Below, piece after piece: positions 25,564 to 34,119 of a stretch of 64,000 nucleotides of DNA. Position 1 is the first letter of the stretch. The number at the start of each line of letters is the position of its first letter. A model generated the notes under the pieces. The model ran no database searches. It had not been told where the DNA came from and worked only from the letters and a program-made list of their open reading frames with translations. The DNA comes from Streptomyces chattanoogensis (lineage in GTDB: Bacteria > Actinomycetota > Actinomycetes > Streptomycetales > Streptomycetaceae): assembly GCF_001294335.1 (NCBI RefSeq), contig NZ_LGKG01000143.1, positions 1 to 64,000 on the forward strand. The letters run 5' to 3'. Both the position numbers and the translations under genes were made by a program.

Positions 25564-27225
25564 TCAGTAGTGGCCGGTCGAGACGGTCAGCTGGATCGGC
25601 TCGTCCTCACCCGGGGTCCACCTGCCGTAGTAGCTCGGGGTCTGCGTCGTGACGGCGTTCTTGGCGAAGAACGAGTTGGTCTCCGTCACCTTGTACTTCC
25701 AGTGGGCGGCGTCCAGGCACGCCTTCACGGAGTCCAGGTCCTTCAAAACGAACGACGGGACGTAGACCATTTTCTCTTCGCCGTACGGGTGCTGGGGGGA
25801 GGTGCACTCGGACGCCGCTATCGTCTTCGTCTTGTCCGGAGGCCTGACGCTCACGGTCGGCGACGCCGAGTCGGAGGAGTTCGTCGAGTACCCCGATGTG
25901 GGGTCGTCGCTGCCGTTGTCGTCGCTGGACCCCCCGGCGCTCAGCCCGATGCCGATCGCGATCGCCGTGACCACGATCACACCCACTATCGCCGAGACGA
26001 CGATCACCGCGGTGTTGTTCTTGCGAGGAGCGCCCGGGCCGCCGCTCGTCGGCATCGAGGGAGCCACCGGCGGCGGCGTGAACGTCGGCGGGGGCTGGAA
26101 GCCACCGGCGTTGAACGGCGCGGGGGTCGGCCCGGGCGCCGGTGCCGGGGTCGGATAGGCGTTGTTCACCGGCGGCGGAGTGGACGGTCCGAAGGCCGCC
26201 TGCGTCGGCTGATACGGCTGCTGCACGCTCGGCGGTGCCGGGGTGTGCGGGTTGCCGCTGGCGGTGGGGAACACCGAGGAGGACACCGACGAACCGCTGG
26301 TGCGCGCCCGCGGGCCCTCGCTGATGATCAGCGGCGATCCGGACTGCCCGGAGCCGGCGATCCGCAGACATTCGTCCTGCATCGCCTCGGCGGTCGGGAA
26401 CCGCTCGTTGGGATTCTTCTTCAGTGCACGGGCCACCAGCGCGTCCACGGCCGGCGGCAGCGAGCGATTGATGCTCGACGGAACCGGCGGCTCTTCCTGG
26501 ACATGGGCGTAGGCGATGGCCAGCGGGGAGTCCGCGTCGAAGGGCAGCTGTCCGGTCAGCAGCTCGAAGAGCATGATGCCGACGGAGTAGAGGTCGGAGC
26601 GGGCGTCCACGCCCCGGCCCAGCGCCTGCTCGGGCGACAGATATTGCGGGGTGCCGACGACCATGCCGGTCTGCGTCATGGAGGTGACGCCGGACTGCAT
26701 GGCGCGGGCGATGCCGAAGTCCATGACCTTGACGACATTGCGCTTGGTCATCATGACGTTGCCCGGCTTGATGTCCCGGTGGACCAGGCCCATCTCATGG
26801 CTCGCCTCGAGCGCGGCGAGCACATCGGCGGTGATCTTCAGCGCCTTGTCGGTCGGCATCGCGCCGTGCTGGGCGATGTCGTTGTCGAGCTCCGAGCGCA
26901 GCGGCTGCCCGGAGACGTACTCCATGATGATGTACGGCACCATGCCGCCGTCGAGCTCGTCCTCGCCGGAGTCGAAGACCGAGACGATATTGGTGTGCGT
27001 GAGCTTCGCCACGGACTGCGCCTCGCGGCGGAAGCGCTCGCGGAATGCCTGCTCGCGACCGAGCTCGGTGTGCAGTGTCTTGATCGCGACCTCGCGGTCC
27101 AGCACGCTGTCGTACGCGAGGTGTACGGATGCCATTCCGCCCGCGCCGAGAAGATCACGAAGCTGGTAACGTCCTCCGCCGACCGAACGGCCCTCGAATT
27201 GGCCTTGAGCGCCGTCCTGGCTCAT
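25564..27225 (-). CDS. receptor-type Ser/Thr protein kinase with PASTA-like sensor
   Basis: 553 aa. Cytosolic Hanks-type kinase domain: Gly loop LLGAGGMASV, Lys 49 in VAIK, HRDIKPGN (149-156), DFG (169-171), activation-loop Thr/Ser in TSMTQTG (181-187) and GTPQYLSPEQ. A Pro-rich juxtamembrane linker (320-400), one membrane helix (about 405-430), and an outside domain (about 487-553: MVYVPSFVLKDLDSVKACL) of the PASTA type that binds peptidoglycan fragments. It phosphorylates cytosolic targets in response to cell-wall signals. Divergent from the second kinase with 314 bp between, so they may share control. Confidence 0.93.
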   Translation of the reverse strand: MSQDGAQGQFEGRSVGGGRYQLRDLLGAGGMASVHLAYDSVLDREVAIKTLHTELGREQAFRERFRREAQSVAKLTHTNIVSVFDSGEDELDGGMVPYIIMEYVSGQPLRSELDNDIAQHGAMPTDKALKITADVLAALEASHEMGLVHRDIKPGNVMMTKRNVVKVMDFGIARAMQSGVTSMTQTGMVVGTPQYLSPEQALGRGVDARSDLYSVGIMLFELLTGQLPFDADSPLAIAYAHVQEEPPVPSSINRSLPPAVDALVARALKKNPNERFPTAEAMQDECLRIAGSGQSGSPLIISEGPRARTSGSSVSSSVFPTASGNPHTPAPPSVQQPYQPTQAAFGPSTPPPVNNAYPTPAPAPGPTPAPFNAGGFQPPPTFTPPPVAPSMPTSGGPGAPRKNNTAVIVVSAIVGVIVVTAIAIGIGLSAGGSSDDNGSDDPTSGYSTNSSDSASPTVSVRPPDKTKTIAASECTSPQHPYGEEKMVYVPSFVLKDLDSVKACLDAAHWKYKVTETNSFFAKNAVTTQTPSYYGRWTPGEDEPIQLTVSTGHY

Positions 27226-27539
27226 GGTTCCGCTTCCCCCTGGGCGTACTGCCCGTACGTATCGCGATCAAATTCTGGAATTCCGCAGCCAAGTCTGCCC
27301 CAGGGCAGTGACACGTCAAGCCGTGTGCCCGTTCCGTGACCAGATGCGCAAGATCCGGCCACGGTCCAGAGATCTTTTGCGGCTTCGATTACCCCTGGTG
27401 AACTTGCCCCTACTGACATCCGGGCGGTTTGATGGCCGGTCCATGACGGACCGGTGGGTGTCGTCGAACCTGTAGCGTGCTGTAGCGAAGACCGAGACCT
27501 TACCGCTCTTGATGCGGATCGATTCGACGGCGAGGACCG
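27226..27539. other. divergent promoter region of two kinase genes
   Basis: 314 bp with no gene. It includes a 7-bp perfect inverted repeat CCGGTCC/GGACCGG (27436-27454) and two copies of CTGTAGCG (27470-27477 and 27480-27487) just upstream of the rightward kinase; these are possible operator or promoter elements. No clear -10/-35 is assigned. Confidence 0.6.
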
Positions 27540-29156
27540 ATGGCACCGACGCAGAGCCCGCAGGGCCCGTCCGATCCTGAGGCCACCGGCTCCAATATCC
27601 CCGACACACCGGAGATGTGGGGCAATGGAGGGCTGGTCGGCGATGGCCGCTACCGGCTCACGCGCCGGCTCGGCCGCGGCGGTATGGCGGAGGTGTTCGC
27701 GGCCGAAGACGTACGGCTGGGCCGCACCGTCGCCGTGAAGCTGCTGCGCGCCGATCTGGCCGAAGACCCGGTGTCCAAGGCCCGATTCACGCGCGAGGCA
27801 CAGTCCGTGGCCGGACTGAACCACCACGCCGTTGTCGCCGTCTACGACTCCGGCGAGGACTTCGTCAGCGGCAACACCGTGCCGTACATCGTGATGGAGC
27901 TGGTCGAGGGCCGCACCATCCGTGACCTGCTGCTCAACGCCGATGCCCCGCCGCCGGACCAGGCGCTGATCATCGTCTCCGGGGTGCTGGAGGCGCTGGC
28001 CTACAGCCACCAGCACGGCATCGTGCACCGTGACATCAAGCCCGCGAACGTGATCATCACGCACAGCGGTGCGGTGAAGGTCATGGACTTCGGTATCGCC
28101 CGTGCCCTGCACGGCGCGCAGTCCACGATGACCCAGACCGGCATGGTCATGGGCACTCCGCAGTACCTCTCCCCGGAACAGGCGCTCGGCAAGACCGTCG
28201 ACACCCGTTCCGACCTGTACGCCACCGGCTGTCTGCTGTACGAACTGCTCGCGCTGCGGCCGCCGTTCACCGGTGAGACCCCGCTGTCGGTGGTCTACCA
28301 GCACGTCCAGGACATGCCGGTGCCGCCGTCCGAGGTCGCCGAGGCGGTGCCGCCGGAGCTGGACGGCCTGGTCATGCGTTCGCTGGCCAAGGACCCGGAC
28401 GACCGTTTCCAGACCGCGGAGGAGATGCGCGGGCTGGTCCAGTACTCGCTGCAGATGCTGCAGGAGCAGGGCGGTCACACCGGCACCTGGAACACCGGCC
28501 CGGTGGCGATACATGAGGGCGGCACCACCTCGGTCATGCGGGACGCCGCCACCACCGCGCTGCGGCAGCAGGATGGCGGTCATACGGCCGCGCAGCCGAT
28601 CCTGCCGGGCGGCCGGGACGACGACGGCGGTTTCGACGGCGGTCACCGGCCCGCCAAGAGCGGCCGCGGCAAGCTCTGGCTGATCGCGGCGCTCGCGGTG
28701 ATAGCGATCGCGGTGGGTGTGGCTTTCGCGCTGCAGAACGGCAAGAAGGACAACCAGGATCCGAGCGACCACAAGTCGCCCACGCCCTCGGTGTCCAAGA
28801 GCGACAAGACCACCGAGCCGCCGTCGGAGGAGCCGAGCACGCCGGAGACCCTGCCGGGTACCACGGGTGGCGACTCCGACACGTACTCCCCGACGCCGAG
28901 TGACGAGCCCAGCACGCCGGAGCCGTCCGAGTCGCCCAGCACGGAGCCGCCGACGGACGAGCCTTCCACGTCCGATCCCTCCACCGACCCCTCCGACGGT
29001 GGTACGACGGACGGCGGAACCGCCGACGGCGGAACGGCCGACGGTGGGACCGCGGACGGAGGCACCGCAGACGGCGGTGCTGTGGACGGTGGCACCGACG
29101 CCGGCACCACAGGCGGCGCGGACGGCGGTGCGACGCCGGGCGGTGCCACCGGCTGA
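27540..29156 (+). CDS. receptor-type Ser/Thr protein kinase with repeat-rich outer region
   Basis: 538 aa. Hanks-type kinase domain: RLGRGGMAEV Gly loop, Lys 67 in VAVK, HRDIKPAN (163-170), DFG (183-185), TMTQTGMVMGTPQYLSPEQ. One membrane helix at about 379-398 followed by an outside region of about 140 residues that is only Ser/Thr/Pro/Glu and then tandem Asp-Gly-Gly-Thr-Ala repeats (about 487-520). There is no PASTA or other sensor domain, so this region may be a wall-spanning, possibly glycosylated stalk. The kinase domain is closely similar to the neighbouring divergent kinase, suggesting tandem duplication and specialisation. A hairpin terminator follows. Confidence 0.93.
   Translation: MAPTQSPQGPSDPEATGSNIPDTPEMWGNGGLVGDGRYRLTRRLGRGGMAEVFAAEDVRLGRTVAVKLLRADLAEDPVSKARFTREAQSVAGLNHHAVVAVYDSGEDFVSGNTVPYIVMELVEGRTIRDLLLNADAPPPDQALIIVSGVLEALAYSHQHGIVHRDIKPANVIITHSGAVKVMDFGIARALHGAQSTMTQTGMVMGTPQYLSPEQALGKTVDTRSDLYATGCLLYELLALRPPFTGETPLSVVYQHVQDMPVPPSEVAEAVPPELDGLVMRSLAKDPDDRFQTAEEMRGLVQYSLQMLQEQGGHTGTWNTGPVAIHEGGTTSVMRDAATTALRQQDGGHTAAQPILPGGRDDDGGFDGGHRPAKSGRGKLWLIAALAVIAIAVGVAFALQNGKKDNQDPSDHKSPTPSVSKSDKTTEPPSEEPSTPETLPGTTGGDSDTYSPTPSDEPSTPEPSESPSTEPPTDEPSTSDPSTDPSDGGTTDGGTADGGTADGGTADGGTADGGAVDGGTDAGTTGGADGGATPGGATG
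28999..29100 (+). repeat. Asp-Gly-Gly-Thr-Ala coding tandem repeats
   Basis: Roughly seven 15-bp units of the form GAC GGC GGA ACC GCC run in frame within the outer region of the kinase, with mostly third-position variation and a final A to V change. The synonymous spread suggests selection on the peptide rather than recent slippage. Confidence 0.8.
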
Positions 29157-29178
29157 CCGACCAGCTGACGAATGCGGC

Positions 29179-29206
29179 GGGCCGCTCCAGATCTCTGGAG
29201 CGGCCC
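29179..29206 (+). terminator. 12-bp perfect hairpin after kinase gene
   Basis: GGGCCGCTCCAG (29179-29190) and CTGGAGCGGCCC (29195-29206) pair perfectly around ATCT and are followed by GTTGTTT. It ends the rightward kinase transcript and also faces the end of the converging phosphotransferase gene. Confidence 0.8.
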
Positions 29207-29209
29207 GTT

Positions 29210-29223
29210 GTTTCACGTGGAAC
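29210..29223. promoter_or_regulatory. parS-like site with one mismatch
   Basis: GTTTCACGTGGAAC differs from the parS consensus at position 11. It overlaps the last codons and stop (29213-29215) of the phosphotransferase gene, so coding constraint may have limited its sequence. Confidence 0.55.
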
Positions 29224-30268
29224 AGCGGCCCGCGAACGCATCCCGTACCGCGGCGTACTCCCGGGTCCACCACACCGCCAGCGCGGCCGCCGCCGGGAAC
29301 TGCGGGTCGGTGCGCGGGTCGCCCAGCCGGTAGCGCCAGGTGAGCATCCAGAAGTCGTTCAGGCGCTCCCACCACACCCGGTGTACGGCGGCGGCCAGTT
29401 CGTCGGCCCCGGCCCCGCAGGCGCTGCGGTAGGCACCCGCGTACGCCGCCACCTTCGCCAGGTCCAGGGTGCCGCAGGGCCGTACGAAGAAGATCGCGGC
29501 GGCGCGAACCGCCTCCTCGGCGCGGGGCTGGACGCCCAGCCGGTCCCAGTCGACGATCGCGGCCGGTTCCGAGCCCCGGTAGAGCACATTGAGCGGATGG
29601 AAGTCGCCGTGCACCCAGCCGGCGGCGGGTGCGACGCCGGCCGCCGGCCGGCGGTGGACCAGCCGCTTGAGCAGTGCCCTGCGCTCGAGGAGGCGGTGTT
29701 CGGCGAGTTCGTCGAAGCTGGTGCGGGGACGGGTCCGGCGGGCCAGCGCGAGCAGCTCGTCGATCAGCTCGAAGGTATGGGCCGGGTCGGCGGCCTCGGC
29801 GCGGTACGCGGGTCGCGGTGGATGCGGATCGGCCCCCATGACCTGCTCCAGGGCGGTGTGCACCAGCCCGAGGAGCGCGCCGAGCCGACGGGACTGGGCC
29901 GGGCTCAGTGCGGCGCCGCCCAGGTGCCGGCCCTCGACCCACGGGTGCAGGGCGTAGCAGCGCCCCTCCAGGACGGTGACCGTGCGGCCGTCCGTGGCGG
30001 GTACCGGCGGGGCGACCGGCAGGCCGAGATCGGCGAGCCGGAGGGTGGCGCGGTGCTGGCGGGTGATGGCGCCGAGGTCGCCGTCGAGGTGGTGCTTGAG
30101 GAAATAGCGGCCGTGCGTGGTGGCGAGGAAGTAGCCGTGGTTGAGCAGGCCTTCGGCGACGGGTTCACACGACAGGGGATCGCCGGCGCCTTCGTAGCGG
30201 CGCAGCAGGGATCCGAGGACGTGCCCGTCGGGCGTTGCCGCCGTCCGGGCTACAGATGAGCGCAGCAC
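29213..30268 (-). CDS. APH-family phosphotransferase
   Basis: 351 aa. Aminoglycoside-phosphotransferase/choline-kinase fold: catalytic HGDFHPLN (His 220, Asp 222, Asn 227) and the metal Asp in IVDWDRL (240-243). The N-terminal nucleotide-binding lobe includes NHGYFLAT and RYFLKHH. The substrate could be a small hydroxyl compound, homoserine-like or sugar; resistance to antibiotics is not implied. A parS-like site overlaps its stop codon. Oppositely oriented to the kinase gene. Confidence 0.85.
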   Translation of the reverse strand: MLRSSVARTAATPDGHVLGSLLRRYEGAGDPLSCEPVAEGLLNHGYFLATTHGRYFLKHHLDGDLGAITRQHRATLRLADLGLPVAPPVPATDGRTVTVLEGRCYALHPWVEGRHLGGAALSPAQSRRLGALLGLVHTALEQVMGADPHPPRPAYRAEAADPAHTFELIDELLALARRTRPRTSFDELAEHRLLERRALLKRLVHRRPAAGVAPAAGWVHGDFHPLNVLYRGSEPAAIVDWDRLGVQPRAEEAVRAAAIFFVRPCGTLDLAKVAAYAGAYRSACGAGADELAAAVHRVWWERLNDFWMLTWRYRLGDPRTDPQFPAAAALAVWWTREYAAVRDAFAGRCST

Positions 30269-30366
30269 GCGCCAGATGTTAGATCAACGAGGTCCGGCAG
30301 AGCGGGCTTATAGGAAAGCCTCACGCAGAGTGCGCATATGGGAAGCAGCCGTACAGTACGCGCGTG

Positions 30367-30783
30367 TCACACCGTCTGCGCGTACTGGAAGACCGGCACG
30401 TCCGTCAGATGGTGCAGGGTCACGAACTCCGGCTCGATGCGGAGGAACACCGGGTCGAAGGGCGCGCCGTCGGCCAGTCGGGGTGTGCGGCCGAAGAGCG
30501 CGCGCTCGGCGGGGGTGGGGTCGCAGACCCGCGCCGTGCCGGTGAACTGCACGGACCAGGTGTCGCTCGCGCCGCTGTTGACGTTGTCGGCCTCGTACGC
30601 GACAACGCTGCCGTCGAGCGCCTGGTGGTAGTCGTAACCGCGGTGCAGCCGGAGAATGAGCTGCCCGTCGACGATGAGGTGCCGGGTGACGGTGGTGAAC
30701 GGCAGCGCCCGTCGGCTGGCCGACACCCGGCCGTAGGGAGTCCGGCTCAGCAGCTCGATCGCGCGGTAATCGTCGAAGGGCAT
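30367..30783 (-). CDS. pyridoxamine 5'-phosphate oxidase-like flavoprotein
   Basis: 138 aa from ATG 30783 (MPFDDYRAIELL); the open frame extends upstream to 30849 but the family begins here. Split-barrel FMN-binding fold: LLSRTPYGRVSASRRALPF at the start is typical of the PNPOx-like subgroup that includes F420- and heme-binding proteins in actinobacteria, and the C-terminus reads VFLRIEPEFVTLHHL. It is probably a small redox or ligand-binding enzyme; the substrate is unknown. Confidence 0.75.
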   Translation of the reverse strand: MPFDDYRAIELLSRTPYGRVSASRRALPFTTVTRHLIVDGQLILRLHRGYDYHQALDGSVVAYEADNVNSGASDTWSVQFTGTARVCDPTPAERALFGRTPRLADGAPFDPVFLRIEPEFVTLHHLTDVPVFQYAQTV

Positions 30784-30837
30784 GCCCTCAGACTGCCCGC
30801 CCGCACCGACCCCAAGTAGGGACGGCAGCCCCGAAAG

Positions 30838-30859
30838 GGCCGGGACCAAGGTCCCGGCC
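30838..30859 (-). terminator. 10-bp perfect stem after response regulator gene
   Basis: GGCCGGGACC (30838-30847) and GGTCCCGGCC (30850-30859) pair perfectly around AA, 56 bp beyond the end of the leftward response-regulator gene. Confidence 0.65.
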
Positions 30860-30914
30860 GCGGGAATCGGTGCAGTGGCCTATTCCGCTGCTCCATGCCT
30901 GGTGAGAGGCCGTT

Positions 30915-31574
30915 TCAGTGCTTTTCCGCCTGCAGCCGCGCGACATATGCGGCGGCCTGGGAACGGCGTTCCATACCGAGCTTGGAGAGCAGGCTGGAGA
31001 CATAATTCTTGATCGTTTTTTCGGCGAGATGGAGCCGCTCGCCGATGGCGCGGTTGGTCAGGCCCTCGCCGATCAGATCGAGGATCTTGCGTTCCTGCTC
31101 GGTGAGATTCGCCAGCCGGTCGTCGCCCTTCGCGTTGTTGCCGTCGCGCAGCCGTTCCAGCACGCGGGCCGTGGCCACCGGGTCGAGCAGGGACTTTCCG
31201 GCCGCCACATCGCGTACCGCGGAGAGCAGTTCATTGCCCCGAATGGCCTTGAGCACATAGCCCGAGGCGCCGGCCATGATCGCGTCGAAAAGGGCCTCGT
31301 CGTCGGCGAACGAGGTGAGCATCAGGCATTTGATGTCCTCGTTCTGGGACCGGATCTCGCGGCAGACCTCGACGCCACTGCCGTCCGGCAGCCGGACGTC
31401 CAGCACGGCTACATCGGGGCGGGTTGCGGGGATTCTGACCAGCGCGTCCGCGGCGGTGCCCGCCTCGCCGACGACCTCGATGTCCTCTTCGACCGACAGC
31501 ATTTCGTGGACGCCCCGCCGGACAACTTCGTGGTCATCGAGCAGGAAAACCGTGATTTTTCCGTCTTCGTGCAC
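30915..31574 (-). CDS. NarL/LuxR-family response regulator
   Basis: 219 aa from GTG 31574. The receiver domain has the acidic pair DD at residues 13-14 and the phosphoacceptor Asp at 59 (AVLDVRLPDG), with the conserved Lys in YVLKAIRG. A LuxR-type HTH follows (residues about 150-212: LTEQERKILDLIGEGLTNRAIGERL). No histidine kinase is adjacent, so it is an orphan regulator in this window. Its position, divergent from the second 2-oxoacid dehydrogenase cluster, matches the S. coelicolor orphan regulator next to bkdFGH. A perfect AT-rich dyad lies in the shared intergenic region and may be its target. Start is inferred from the conserved N-terminus because the ribosome site is poor. Confidence 0.9.
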   Translation of the reverse strand: MHEDGKITVFLLDDHEVVRRGVHEMLSVEEDIEVVGEAGTAADALVRIPATRPDVAVLDVRLPDGSGVEVCREIRSQNEDIKCLMLTSFADDEALFDAIMAGASGYVLKAIRGNELLSAVRDVAAGKSLLDPVATARVLERLRDGNNAKGDDRLANLTEQERKILDLIGEGLTNRAIGERLHLAEKTIKNYVSSLLSKLGMERRSQAAAYVARLQAEKH

Positions 31575-31903
31575 TGCTCCAGTCTCACACACCAAACTCT
31601 TCCCGTGCTCCAGGTCACCGTTATAACGTGCCGGTGTCCCGGCGGCCTGCAACGCTGTGACCAGGAGTTGTTCCCACGCTTCGCGATTTACTTGGAAATC
31701 CAAGCAAAATCGCAGGTCAGCGCCGTTTTCACTTAGGCTTTGGCACTGGGTAACGTGCAAAGAGCAGGCCACTGTCCGGGACGCTTTGTTCCACCCGGAT
31801 CCGGCCGCGTTCGCACACACCCCGTGCGCCGTATCGGATACCGGGTGAGCCGCAATACGGCCACCGGCGGACCCCGGGGGCCGGACAGACGGAGGAGCAG
31901 CAC
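31575..31903. other. divergent regulatory region, response regulator / bkdF
   Basis: 329 bp without a gene and less GC-rich than its surroundings. It holds the dyad at 31683-31713 and presumably both promoters. Confidence 0.7.
31683..31713. promoter_or_regulatory. AT-rich dyad upstream of bkdFGH
   Basis: GCGATTT (31683-31689) pairs with AAATCGC (31707-31713), and inside it CTTGGA (31691-31696) pairs with TCCAAG (31699-31704), making a nested 13-bp dyad with small bulges. AT-rich dyads are rare in this genome; it is a candidate operator for the orphan response regulator or another repressor. Confidence 0.6.
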
Positions 31904-33115
31904 GTGACCGTGGAAGGCACTGCCCAGCGGAAAAGCACCCGCGCCGGCAGCAAGCGCACCGCCGCCAAAAAGGCATCGCCGACGAAGAAGGCGACCGAGG
32001 CAAAGGCCGGCAGCCGGCCGGACCAGGCGGAGCAGGACCAGCTCGTACAACTGCTGACTCCGGAAGGAAAGCGGGTCGAGCACCCGGAATACGCAATCGA
32101 CCTGTCCCCGGAAGAGCTGCGCGGGCTCTACCGTGACATGGTCCTCACGCGGCGGTTCGACGCCGAGGCGACCACTCTCCAGCGTCAGGGCGAACTGGGC
32201 CTGTGGGCCTCGCTGCTGGGCCAGGAGGCCGCACAGATCGGCTCCGGCCGCGCGCTGCGCGACGACGACTACGTCTTCCCGACCTACCGCGAGCACGGCG
32301 TGGCCTGGTGCCGCGGCGTCGACCCGACGAACCTGCTGGGTATGTTCCGTGGCGTCAACCACGGTGGCTGGGATCCCAACAGCAATAACTTCCACCTCTA
32401 CACCATCGTCATCGGCTCGCAGACGCTGCACGCGACCGGTTATGCGATGGGGGTGCAGAAGGACGGCGCGGATTCCGCGGTCATCGCGTATTTCGGTGAC
32501 GGAGCCTCCAGCCAGGGCGATGTCGCCGAATCCTTCACCTTCTCCGCGGTCTACAACGCCCCGGTCGTGTTCTTCTGCCAGAACAACCAGTGGGCGATCT
32601 CCGAGCCCACCGAGAGGCAGACCCGCGTCCCGCTCTACCAGCGCGCCCGCGGCTACGGCTTCCCGGGCGTCCGGGTGGACGGCAACGACGTACTGGCCTG
32701 TCTGGCGGTGACCAAGGCGGCGCTGGAGCGGGCGCGTACCGGCCAGGGACCGATGCTGGTCGAGGCGTTCACCTACCGCATGGGCGCGCACACCACCTCC
32801 GACGACCCGACGAAGTACCGGGCCGACGAGGAGACGCTCGCCTGGGAGGCCAAGGACCCGATCCTGCGGCTGCGGACGTATCTGGAGTCCGAGGGCTTCG
32901 TCGACGAGGCGTATCTCGCCGGCATCGACCAGGAGAGCGAGGCCCTGGGCAAGCGGGTCCGCGACGCCGTCCGCGCCATGCCGGATCCGGATTCCATGGC
33001 GATCTTCGAGAATGTCTATGCCGACGGGCATGCGCTCGTCGATGAGGAGCGCGCGCAGTTCGCCGCGTACCAGGCGTCGTTCGCCGATGCCGAAGCCATC
33101 GCGGAGGGGAACTGA
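31904..33115 (+). CDS. bkdF: 2-oxoacid dehydrogenase E1 alpha of second bkd cluster
   Basis: 403 aa from GTG 31904 with GGAGGA seven bases upstream. It carries a Lys/Ala/Thr-rich basic N-terminal tail (residues 1-40) not found in BkdA. ThDP motif GDG at about residue 198, followed by the Asn-Asn QNNQWAISEP. FRGVNHGGWDP and NSNNFHLYT are the family landmarks. It forms the second branched-chain E1 set about 13 kb from bkdABC, matching the described S. avermitilis arrangement of bkdFGH. The gene name is inferred from that arrangement; pyruvate dehydrogenase-like substrates are possible. Confidence 0.88.
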   Translation: MTVEGTAQRKSTRAGSKRTAAKKASPTKKATEAKAGSRPDQAEQDQLVQLLTPEGKRVEHPEYAIDLSPEELRGLYRDMVLTRRFDAEATTLQRQGELGLWASLLGQEAAQIGSGRALRDDDYVFPTYREHGVAWCRGVDPTNLLGMFRGVNHGGWDPNSNNFHLYTIVIGSQTLHATGYAMGVQKDGADSAVIAYFGDGASSQGDVAESFTFSAVYNAPVVFFCQNNQWAISEPTERQTRVPLYQRARGYGFPGVRVDGNDVLACLAVTKAALERARTGQGPMLVEAFTYRMGAHTTSDDPTKYRADEETLAWEAKDPILRLRTYLESEGFVDEAYLAGIDQESEALGKRVRDAVRAMPDPDSMAIFENVYADGHALVDEERAQFAAYQASFADAEAIAEGN

Positions 33116-33117
33116 CC

Positions 33118-34101
33118 ATGGCCGTCCACGAGAAGATCACCATCGCCAAGGCGATCAACGCCTCGCTGCGCGCCTCCATGGAGGCCGACCCCAAGGTCGT
33201 CGTCATGGGTGAGGACGTCGGCAAGCTCGGCGGCGTCTTCCGCGTCACCGACGGACTGCAGAAGGACTTCGGCGAGGACCGGGTGATCGACACCCCGCTC
33301 GCCGAGTCCGGCATCATCGGCACCGCGATCGGTCTGGCCCTGCGCGGCTACCGCCCCGTCGCCGAGATCCAGTTCGACGGCTTTGTCTTCCCCGCCTACG
33401 ACCAGATCGTCACCCAGCTCGCCAAGATGCACGCCCGCGCGCTGGGCAAGGTCAAGGTGCCGGTCGTCATCCGCATCCCGTACGCGGGCGGCATCGGCGC
33501 CGTCGAGCACCACTCCGAGTCCCCCGAGGCGCTGTTCGCGCATGTCGCGGGCCTCAAGATCGTCTCCCCTTCGAACTCCTCCGACGCCTACTGGATGCTC
33601 CAGCAGGCCATCGCGGGCGACGACCCCGTCATCTACTTCGAGCCCAAGCGCCGCTACCACGACAAGTCGCGGCTGGACACCGAGTCGATCCCCGACCCGC
33701 TGCACAAGGCCCGCGTCACCCAGGCCGGCACGGACCTCACGCTCGCCGCCTACGGCCCGATGGTGAAGGTCTGTCTGGACGTCGCCAAGGTCGCGGCCGA
33801 GGAGGGCAAGTCGGTCGAGGTCGTCGATCTGCGCTCGATCTCCCCCATCGACTTCGACACCGTGCAGTCGTCGGTGGAGAAGACCGGACGGCTGGTCGTG
33901 GTCCACGAGGCACCGGTCTTCTTCGGCTCGGGTGCGGAGATCGCCGCCCGGATCACCGAGCGCTGCTTCTACCACCTCGAGGCACCTGTCCTGCGGGTTG
34001 GCGGCTTCCACGCCCCGTACCCGCCGTCCCGGCTGGAGGACGAGTACCTTCCGGGCCTGGACCGGGTGCTCGACGCCGTTGACCGCGCGCTGGCGTACTG
34101 A
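33118..34101 (+). CDS. bkdG: 2-oxoacid dehydrogenase E1 beta of second bkd cluster
   Basis: 327 aa, ATG two bases after the E1 alpha stop. All E1 beta signatures are present: VVMGEDVGKLGGVFR, IDTPLAESGIIG, EIQFDGFVFPAYDQI, IPYAGGIGAVEHHSESPE. It pairs with the upstream E1 alpha for 2-oxoacid decarboxylation and thioester formation. It is clearly a paralogue of bkdB but more conserved with the typical actinobacterial branched-chain E1 beta. Confidence 0.92.
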   Translation: MAVHEKITIAKAINASLRASMEADPKVVVMGEDVGKLGGVFRVTDGLQKDFGEDRVIDTPLAESGIIGTAIGLALRGYRPVAEIQFDGFVFPAYDQIVTQLAKMHARALGKVKVPVVIRIPYAGGIGAVEHHSESPEALFAHVAGLKIVSPSNSSDAYWMLQQAIAGDDPVIYFEPKRRYHDKSRLDTESIPDPLHKARVTQAGTDLTLAAYGPMVKVCLDVAKVAAEEGKSVEVVDLRSISPIDFDTVQSSVEKTGRLVVVHEAPVFFGSGAEIAARITERCFYHLEAPVLRVGGFHAPYPPSRLEDEYLPGLDRVLDAVDRALAY

Positions 34102-34119
34102 GGGGTTTGAGGAGAGTTC

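Noticed and set aside
24769..27339. 856-codon open frame on the + strand
   Set aside because: It lies antisense to the Ser/Thr kinase and overlaps Bpa in another frame; its protein is Arg/Gly-rich shadow sequence caused by high GC.
27222..29942. 906-codon open frame on the minus strand
   Set aside because: It opposes the second kinase and part of the phosphotransferase; no domain and Arg/Pro/Gly bias typical of shadows.
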